A DNA stretch of 5,367 bases from Phycisphaerae bacterium (GTDB taxonomy: Bacteria; Planctomycetota; Phycisphaerae; Phycisphaerales; UBA1924), in NCBI GenBank assembly GCA_016794945.1, contig JAEUIX010000193.1, forward strand, positions 1 through 5,367, given 5' to 3'. Positions 1 through 5,367 of the stretch are shown in pieces. Position numbers and translations under genes: made by a program. A model generated the notes under the pieces. It was not told the origin of the DNA. It did not search any database and worked only from the letters and a program-made list of their open reading frames with translations. Within the stretch, counting starts at the first letter, position 1, and every line of letters starts with the position of its first letter.

Positions 1-2153
1 ATCAGCATCGACCGCACGTACCCGGACACGCCCGCCCCCGCCGCGCGAAGCTCGCCCGTGCCGCCCGTGAAGTACCCGTGCGTCGCGAACTGCACCAGGC
101 GCGCGCCCGCAGCCCCCTGCGCCGCTTCCTCCGTCGCGGCCTCGCCCGTCCGCGTCTCGACCGCGACTCCGCGCTGCTCCAGCCACGGCCGGATCGTCTC
201 CAGGAAACGCCCCGTATCCGGCAGCGGCGAGAACTCCGGAACCTCCACCGACCGCTCGCCCGGGCCCGAGCCCATGGTCCGCTCGCCCTCGCCGCCGGCT
301 CCGCCAGCCGCCGGGGGCGCATCGTCCGCCGGCGGCGGCAGGCCCGCCGCGGCCGCTGCCCGTGCGCGCGTCGACGCCCCGAAGCTCGGGTTACCCACCA
401 GCAGCGCGCGCCCGCCGGCGGCCGGCGCGTCCGGCCCGGCGCGCAGCAGGTCGCGCGACGTCGCCAGGTACACGAACCGGCGGGACTCGACCTGGTAGGT
501 CACCGCCCCCTCGGCATGCTCCACCGGCAGGGCCTCGAACGGCACCAGCCCGATCGTGTCGTCGGGCGAGATGTACCAGCGGGTCGCGTCGCCCGCCGCC
601 GGCAGCGCCGGGTCGAGGATCAGCGCCCGCAAGGCAGCGCCAAGGTCGGCCAGGGCCTTCTCGGCGCGGCGCACCTGCGGGTTGCTCGGCGCGACGCCGC
701 TGAATCGCCTGATGTCCTGCTCCAGCTGCGCGCGGTACGCCGCGACCGCCCGGTCGATCGGCTCGGCCGGGCCCAGGTCGATGGCGACCGGGCCCTTGCC
801 CGCCCGCACGACGAACACCCCGTAGCGGTCGCTGCCGGGCGCGCCGGCGCCCGGGCGGTAGCGCACGTACTCCAGCAGCGCCTGCCCCGCCCGCAGCGCG
901 CCGGCCAGTCGCGCCGCGGGCACCGGCTCCAGACGCGCCGAGCGAAGCGCCGGGCCGGCCACGTCGTCCTGCCGCAGCCGCCCGTCAACCTCCGCGATCC
1001 GGTCGCGCAGCGCCTGCATCTGCTGCTGACGCGTGGTGCCGTCGTCGGGCGACAGCGACAGCGGCTGCAGCGCCGGCTCCAGGGCCATCGCCGCCAGGCG
1101 CGACCGCAGCTCCGCCTGCTCGCGCCACAGCGCCCGCACCTGCTCCGTCGCGCCCGCCAGCAGCGCCCGACGCTCCAGCAGCGCCGACTCGTGGAGCATG
1201 CCCTTGGCCAGCAGCGCACCCTCCAGCCCGGGCGCGGCCTCGCCCGAACCCGCCGAGAACGCCAGCGCGTACAGCGGATCGGCCGAAGCGCCCACCGCCA
1301 GCTGCAGGAACTGCCGCTGGTCCTCGGTCATCACCGGCAGCGCCTCGGTGGCGAACCGCCAGTCCGCCCGCACCGCATCCAGCAGACGCACCGCCGCCTC
1401 CGGCAGCCGCTTGAGGTCCCGCAGCAGCTCCCCCAGCGACGCCAGCGCCTGCGCGTACGTCGGCGTGTTCACGCCCGCCCGTTCGTACAGCCCCACCGCC
1501 TCCTCCAGCGACAGCACCGCGACCTCGCGCAGTTCAGGGTCCGCCGACGCCTGCGACCGCCCGATGGCCGTGAGGCAGTCCGCCTGCTCCACCATCGCCC
1601 CCGGCACGTCGCGGAACAGCCGCAGCGCCTCGGTCAGCGCCCGAACCGCATCGTGGTGCCTCTGGCGCGCCGCCAGCGTGCCCCCCATGCGGTAGAGCGT
1701 CGCCCCGCGCTCGTGCGCCGCCTTCTCGGCGCTGCTGAAGCCCATGGTGAACGGCTTGGCCGCGGCGTAGATCGCCTCCGCCGCGTCGAGACGGGCCAGC
1801 GATTCGTCCAGCCTGCCCAGTTCTCGCAGCGATTGGGCGGAGTTGCTCAGCAGCAGGGCCATCGTTCGGCCCTGCGGCTCGCGGGCCCGCTGCAGCTCGA
1901 TCGCCCGGTCGAACAGCGCCAGCGCTTCGGCGTGCCGCCGTTGCCCGGCCAGAGCGCTGGCCCGGTCGTTCAGCGCGCCCACCTCGTCGGCCCGGTCCGG
2001 CGCGGGCGTCGCGGGCACGGGTTGCGCCGGGCTCGCGCCGCACAGGCCCGCCGACGGCAGCGCCCCGCCCGCCAGCACCACCAGCGCCCACGCCGCCACG
2101 GCGCGCCCGGCGCGTCGGCTGCGAGTCGAGGTGTGCGTACGGCGAGGGGTCAC
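1..2153 (-). CDS. Exported TPR-CHAT caspase-fold peptidase, 3' end outside window
   Basis: At least 717 residues are visible; the reading frame stays open to the left edge, so the C-terminus is missing. GTG at 2153-2151 is the first possible start after the upstream gene's stop: the 25 in-frame codons before it contain no ATG, GTG, TTG or CTG. No good Shine-Dalgarno precedes it. Residues 1-43 look like a Sec signal: an Arg-rich n-region, a hydrophobic core at about 19-37, and likely cleavage near SPA-QP. Residues 56-265 form a TPR-like helical array (for example HAEALALFDRAIELQ at 74-88 and ALASLGELLRDLKRLPEAA at 236-254). Residues 290-400 match the helical linker usual in TPR-CHAT proteins (EGALLAKGMLHESALLERR, 311-329). 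CHAT begins near 423: ALLEY (425-429), WYISPDDTIGLVPFEALP (526-543), LLVGNPSFG (584-592), then LVQFATHGYF with catalytic His692. The nucleophilic Cys and closing motifs would be encoded beyond the edge. Activity is therefore probable but cannot be confirmed here. It lies 75 bases downstream of another CHAT gene, probably in the same operon. Confidence 0.9.
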   Translation of the reverse strand, partial: MTPRRTHTSTRSRRAGRAVAAWALVVLAGGALPSAGLCGASPAQPVPATPAPDRADEVGALNDRASALAGQRRHAEALALFDRAIELQRAREPQGRTMALLLSNSAQSLRELGRLDESLARLDAAEAIYAAAKPFTMGFSSAEKAAHERGATLYRMGGTLAARQRHHDAVRALTEALRLFRDVPGAMVEQADCLTAIGRSQASADPELREVAVLSLEEAVGLYERAGVNTPTYAQALASLGELLRDLKRLPEAAVRLLDAVRADWRFATEALPVMTEDQRQFLQLAVGASADPLYALAFSAGSGEAAPGLEGALLAKGMLHESALLERRALLAGATEQVRALWREQAELRSRLAAMALEPALQPLSLSPDDGTTRQQQMQALRDRIAEVDGRLRQDDVAGPALRSARLEPVPAARLAGALRAGQALLEYVRYRPGAGAPGSDRYGVFVVRAGKGPVAIDLGPAEPIDRAVAAYRAQLEQDIRRFSGVAPSNPQVRRAEKALADLGAALRALILDPALPAAGDATRWYISPDDTIGLVPFEALPVEHAEGAVTYQVESRRFVYLATSRDLLRAGPDAPAAGGRALLVGNPSFGASTRARAAAAAGLPPPADDAPPAAGGAGGEGERTMGSGPGERSVEVPEFSPLPDTGRFLETIRPWLEQRGVAVETRTGEAATEEAAQGAAGARLVQFATHGYFTGGTGELRAAGAGVSGYVRSML
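2025..2153 (-). other. Predicted N-terminal signal peptide of the TPR-CHAT protein
   Basis: The first 43 codons give an n-region with six Arg residues, a hydrophobic core (AVAAWALVVLAGGALPSAGL, about residues 18-37), then CGASPA followed by a Pro/Ala-rich stretch typical of a mature exported N-terminus. Small residues at -3 and -1 fit signal peptidase I cleavage after Ala43 or Ala40. An RR pair precedes the core, but the Phe-Leu-Lys part of a Tat motif is absent, so Sec is the better reading. A single-pass membrane anchor facing the periplasm or exterior is the alternative. This is judged by eye, not by a predictor. Confidence 0.65.
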
Positions 2154-2228
2154 GTCGAATCGTTGGTACCGTCCCGGACCGCGGTGTTCACCTGACGGCG
2201 TGCGAACGCTCTCGCCGCCGCCCCGGGC
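2154..2228 (-). other. Short intergenic gap between the two CHAT genes
   Basis: The 75 bases contain no hairpin followed by a T-run, so no intrinsic terminator is evident and read-through from the propeller-CHAT gene is likely. Small palindromes are present (ACCGCGGT at 2178-2185, GGTACC at 2165-2170, GTCC-C-GGAC at 2171-2179), but palindromes this short are common in DNA of this composition. An AGGTGA sequence on the minus strand (2193-2188) resembles a ribosome-binding site. It lies about 34 bases from the GTG start, too far to serve it directly. No convincing -10/-35 promoter is visible. Confidence 0.5.
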
Positions 2229-5200
2229 TCACGGCTTGCCGAACACCGCGAACCCGGCCCAGGCCCGGGGCGACCGGAAGCCCTTCTCGCCGTTGATCAT
2301 GGCACGTTGCGCCAGCGACAGCGATTCGACGGCGTCCTTGCCCTCGGCCAGGTGCTTGTAGAAGCCGGCGATGAGCCGGTGCGTTGCCTCGTCGCCCACG
2401 CGCCAGTAGCTGGCGACCGTCGTCGTCACGCCCGCCACGCCGAACGCGTTGGCCAGCGTGTCGAACTCCAGGCTCACCGACCCCACGCCCGTCTGGCACG
2501 CCGACAGCACCACCAGGCGCGTCCCGTCGAACGGCAGCGTCATGCACGCGGTCATGTCCAGGTTCCGCCCGCCGGCCAGCACCAGGTACGACTTCTCCGG
2601 CCGCTGGCCGTTCAGCACCGCGTGCGTCGCCAGGTGCAGGATCCGCACCGTCCGCGCCGCCGTCTCCACGGCCTCCACCGTCGCGCGGTCGCCCATCAGC
2701 GGCTCGCCCCCCGCCTTGAGCAGGCCGCTCACCTCCGCCGCTTCCTTCCGAGCTTCGGGAAGCGTGCCGTCCGGGTCCGCCAGGATCATCGCCCCTTCGG
2801 TCCGACCGGCGGCCCGGTCCAGCGCCGCCTGCAGCTGCTCCGGCGTGTGGAGCACGCCGAGCATGAACCGCTCCGCGGCGTAGTCGAAGTGCTCCTTGTC
2901 CGCCGTCAGGCGGATCAGCGCGCCCATCGGCAGCGCCGCGAAGCACCGGTCCGGGATCACCAGCACCCGCGCGTTCTCCGGCAGGTACTGCTCGATCGGG
3001 CGGAGCAGCTGCTCGTACAGCCACGACAGCTCCAGCTGCGTCTCGCGCACGTCCGGCTCGTACCGCTGGCCCTGCTCCGGCGGGCGTCGCAGCGATTCGA
3101 CCACCGCCAGCACCCGGCGCGACAGTTCCTCCTGAGGCACCTTCACCTTGATGATCTCGTTGAGCTGGCGCGAGCTCAGCAGGATGTTCAGATCGTTCGC
3201 CGACGCGATGTACTGCACCAGCACGATGTTGTCCGGCAGCCGCTCACGCTTCAGCGCCAGGTCCCGCGGGTTGATCTTCAGCGACTCCATCAGCTCCGGG
3301 AACCGGGCACGGAGCTTGCCCACCTCCGCCAGCAGCTGCGCCTGCTTGGCCTTGAGCTGCTCGCGCAGCTGCGCCACCGTCGCCGAGTCGCCCTCGGCCG
3401 CCTCACCCGCGCCCGCGCCGCGCGTCGGCCCGACGCCCGCCGCGAAGTCCAGGTCCTGCTGCAGCCGGTCGATCTCCCGGCGCAGCGCCACCGCCGACTT
3501 CACCTGCGGGTCCACGCCCGGGGCGTTCTCCAGCGAGCCGTACAGCAGGTCGCGCATCTCGCGCTGCCGCCGCTCGTTGACGATGTCGAAGGCCTGGTCC
3601 TCGAACCCGTTGGAGACCAGGAAGCTCGTCGGGTCGCCCCCGCCCGGGTCGTACACCGTCAGCCCCCGGTCGGTGCCCACGTAGATCCGGCCCCGCCCGT
3701 CGGTCGCCACCGCGTGCACGTGGCGCGCCCCGAACGCCGCCAGGTGCTGGTCCGGCAGCATCCAGTTGAGCCGGTCGGGATAGAACCACTGCCCCCGCCG
3801 GAACGCCGCGACGCCCCCCGACGCCCCGAACAGCCACACGTCGCCGATGCTCGCGCCCCGCGTGCCCAGCCACAGGGTCATCGGCCGCTGGCGCAGCCGG
3901 CGGTACGACGAGTTGCCCAGGTCCTCGAAGCTGCGCAGGCTGCTCGAACGCAGCATGCTGAACCCGGCCGCCGAGCCGAGGACCGTCGTCTCCTCGTCCA
4001 CCCGCGTCATCGACGTGAAGAAGTCGCCCGGCTCCAGCTCGTCCCCCAGGCGCCGGAACGTCTCGCCCTCGAGCTTCAGCACCCCGCCGTCCAGCGGCAC
4101 GAAGCGGTAGCGCCGGGGCGACTCGTTGCTCGCCACCGCGTAGACCTGCCCGTTGAGCTCCAGCACGTTCACGATCACTGTCGACTGGCTCGGGAACGCG
4201 CCGGCGTCCACGAACATGCTGTACTGGCGCGCCGGCGCCGGCGCGGCCCCCGCCGCCGGCGGCGTCCAGCAGAACAGGCTCGGGCCGCTGGCAGCCCACA
4301 CCCGGCCCTTGCCGTCGATGGTCAGCGCCAGGATCGACGGGTTGAACACCAGCGGCCGGGCGTCGTCCGGCACCGTCGGCGTCGCGTCGAACAGCGTCTG
4401 CGGCGCATCGGCCCCGGGCGCGAACCGCACGACCTTGAACCCGTCGTGCGTCACCACCCCGCCCGCGCCGTCCAGCGCCAGCCGGCGCGCCCGGATCGGC
4501 CCCAGGTCGCGCACCGTCTCAGGCCGGTCCCGCTCGATGCAACCCAGCCCGTCGCCCCAGGCCACGTACGTCCGCCCGTCGGCCGGGTTGTGCGCCAGGT
4601 CGTGCACCCGCCCGCGCAGGTGCCGCTGCACGTTCTCATCGTCGAACATGAACACGCCCTCGGACGTGATCACGTTCCACGCCTTGCCGTAGGTCGTCAG
4701 CCGGCGCACGATCGGCCGCCGGTCGCTGAGCCCCTGCGGCAGGTTGAACGTCTCGAAGTGCCCGTTGAAGTAGATCAGCAGCCCCGCGTCCGACAGCACG
4801 CCGACGCCCACGTCTCGCGCCCGCGCCGGCGAGCGGAAGAAGCAGATCTGCAGCCCGTGCAGCCGGCCGGCGCTCCGCAGCTCCTGCTGCCCGCCGACCC
4901 GCTGCGCCGCAGACGCCTCCCCCTTGCCGTTCCACTGCATCGTCAGCAGCGTCCGGTCCCGCAGCAGCCACAGCCGACTCGGCGCCACCTCCCACACCGC
5001 GTCGTCCGCGGGCTCCTCGCTCAGCCGCACCCACTCCCGTCCCGTCATCGCCCACACCCCGGCCGAAGCCCCCACCAGCAGCGTCCGCCGGAGCCGCTCG
5101 ACCGTCCCCGTGCCCACGCACCCCTCCCGCAGCGCCCGCACCAGCTCCCCGTCGCTCATCCCCGCCGCCTTCGACGACCCCACCGCGCGCAGCAGCGCCG

Positions 5201-5366
5201 CCAACGACCGGTCGGTCTCGGCCGACGCCTCCCGCGTCACCGCGTCCTCGATCTCCGCTCGGAGCCCCTCGTCGAACCGCTCCGACCCGACCTCCAGTTC
5301 CGTCGCCAGCCGGTCGAAGTCCACGGGACGAACGTCGAACGTCACGTCGAACTCGCGCGTGAACAC
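2229..5366 (-). CDS. Beta-propeller/CHAT caspase-fold peptidase, 5' end probably outside window
   Basis: Predicted sensor-protease of at least 1045 residues ending in TGA at 2231-2229. Residues 1-93 are mostly helical and charged, with no recognised domain. Residues 95-580 hold about eleven degenerate beta-propeller-like repeats. The clearest are ILALTIDGKGRVWAAS (345-360) and VHAVATDGRGRIYVGTDRG (550-568), which resemble the Reg_prop repeats of two-component sensor propellers. Residues 617-690 look like a broken coiled coil, interrupted by a Gly/Ala-rich stretch at 643-660. The CHAT domain spans about 712-1045: VLVIPDRCFAALPMGAL (801-817), HLATHA with catalytic His915, LSACQTG with catalytic Cys957, then AFGVAGVTTTVASYWRVGDE and the terminal AWAGFAVFG motif. 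The His/Cys dyad is that of the caspase-like CHAT family, so cysteine peptidase activity is likely but inferred. No membrane segment is visible between propeller and CHAT. The first codon seen is a GTG one base from the edge with no visible upstream context, so the true start may lie further out. The CHAT assignment is firm; blade number and substrate are not known. Confidence 0.93.
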   Translation of the reverse strand: MFTREFDVTFDVRPVDFDRLATELEVGSERFDEGLRAEIEDAVTREASAETDRSLAALLRAVGSSKAAGMSDGELVRALREGCVGTGTVERLRRTLLVGASAGVWAMTGREWVRLSEEPADDAVWEVAPSRLWLLRDRTLLTMQWNGKGEASAAQRVGGQQELRSAGRLHGLQICFFRSPARARDVGVGVLSDAGLLIYFNGHFETFNLPQGLSDRRPIVRRLTTYGKAWNVITSEGVFMFDDENVQRHLRGRVHDLAHNPADGRTYVAWGDGLGCIERDRPETVRDLGPIRARRLALDGAGGVVTHDGFKVVRFAPGADAPQTLFDATPTVPDDARPLVFNPSILALTIDGKGRVWAASGPSLFCWTPPAAGAAPAPARQYSMFVDAGAFPSQSTVIVNVLELNGQVYAVASNESPRRYRFVPLDGGVLKLEGETFRRLGDELEPGDFFTSMTRVDEETTVLGSAAGFSMLRSSSLRSFEDLGNSSYRRLRQRPMTLWLGTRGASIGDVWLFGASGGVAAFRRGQWFYPDRLNWMLPDQHLAAFGARHVHAVATDGRGRIYVGTDRGLTVYDPGGGDPTSFLVSNGFEDQAFDIVNERRQREMRDLLYGSLENAPGVDPQVKSAVALRREIDRLQQDLDFAAGVGPTRGAGAGEAAEGDSATVAQLREQLKAKQAQLLAEVGKLRARFPELMESLKINPRDLALKRERLPDNIVLVQYIASANDLNILLSSRQLNEIIKVKVPQEELSRRVLAVVESLRRPPEQGQRYEPDVRETQLELSWLYEQLLRPIEQYLPENARVLVIPDRCFAALPMGALIRLTADKEHFDYAAERFMLGVLHTPEQLQAALDRAAGRTEGAMILADPDGTLPEARKEAAEVSGLLKAGGEPLMGDRATVEAVETAARTVRILHLATHAVLNGQRPEKSYLVLAGGRNLDMTACMTLPFDGTRLVVLSACQTGVGSVSLEFDTLANAFGVAGVTTTVASYWRVGDEATHRLIAGFYKHLAEGKDAVESLSLAQRAMINGEKGFRSPRAWAGFAVFGKP

Positions 5367-5367
5367 C

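Noticed and set aside
2025..2153. Lipoprotein signal (Cys38 at the end of the hydrophobic core)
   Set aside because: The residues before the Cys are A-G-L. Leu at -1 does not fit a lipobox, which needs Gly, Ala or Ser there.
2150..2191. A 13-codon GTG-to-TGA mini-ORF whose stop overlaps the TPR-CHAT start (GTGA)
   Set aside because: It could in principle couple translation, but it has no ribosome-binding site of its own and such short frames are expected by chance.
78..2195. A 705-codon open frame on the plus strand opposite the TPR-CHAT gene
   Set aside because: Its translation is dominated by Arg, Gln, Pro and Ala with no domain, and it mirrors a well-supported minus-strand CHAT gene. In very GC-rich DNA, antisense frames stay open by chance.
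2154..2228. Intrinsic terminator or operator built from the short palindromes in the gap
   Set aside because: The palindromes are 6-9 bases, there is no T-run, and such sequences are frequent at this GC content.
2188..3024. Minus-strand open frame in a second frame over the CHAT domain of the propeller protein
   Set aside because: Low-complexity Gly/Ala/Arg translation overlapping a frame that carries complete CHAT motifs.
3403..4299. Minus-strand 298-codon open frame inside the propeller region
   Set aside because: Gly/Ala/Arg-rich shadow of the real gene, whose own frame shows recognisable propeller repeats here.
1..5367. CRISPR array, tRNA, rRNA, insertion sequence or direct repeats
   Set aside because: No regularly spaced repeat, tRNA-like fold, transposase motif or terminal inverted repeat was seen; nearly the whole window is taken by the two coding regions.

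Overview
The window is very GC-rich, with G or C at almost every third codon position. It holds two large genes, both on the minus strand and both cut by a window edge. Both encode proteins ending in a CHAT-type caspase-fold peptidase domain (CHAT = Caspase HetF Associated with TPRs). Very high GC, GTG starts and large sensor-CHAT proteins suggest a bacterium with complex signalling, such as Planctomycetota (Phycisphaerae-like), a myxobacterium or an actinobacterium. No marker gene is present, so this taxonomy is a weak inference.

Layout in the direction of transcription (right to left): (1) 5366-2229 encodes a protein of at least 1045 residues. It has a short helical N-terminal region, a long array of beta-propeller-like repeats, a coiled-coil linker and a C-terminal CHAT domain with the His/Cys pair intact (H915, C957). 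(2) 2228-2154 is a 75-base gap with no convincing terminator. (3) 2153-1 encodes at least 717 residues: a predicted export signal, a TPR-like helical array, the helical linker typical of TPR-CHAT proteins, and a CHAT domain that runs off the left edge just after its catalytic His (H692). The matching Cys would lie outside the window.

The two genes probably form one transcription unit. They share the effector domain but carry different sensor or scaffold modules, propeller versus TPR. The simplest reading is a paired protease module in which each CHAT domain is held in check, or aimed at its substrate, by its own repeat array. No substrate, gasdermin, CRISPR component or regulator is visible here, so the biological role (defence, programmed death, development or envelope signalling) is open. 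No RNA genes, mobile elements, CRISPR arrays or tandem DNA repeats were seen.
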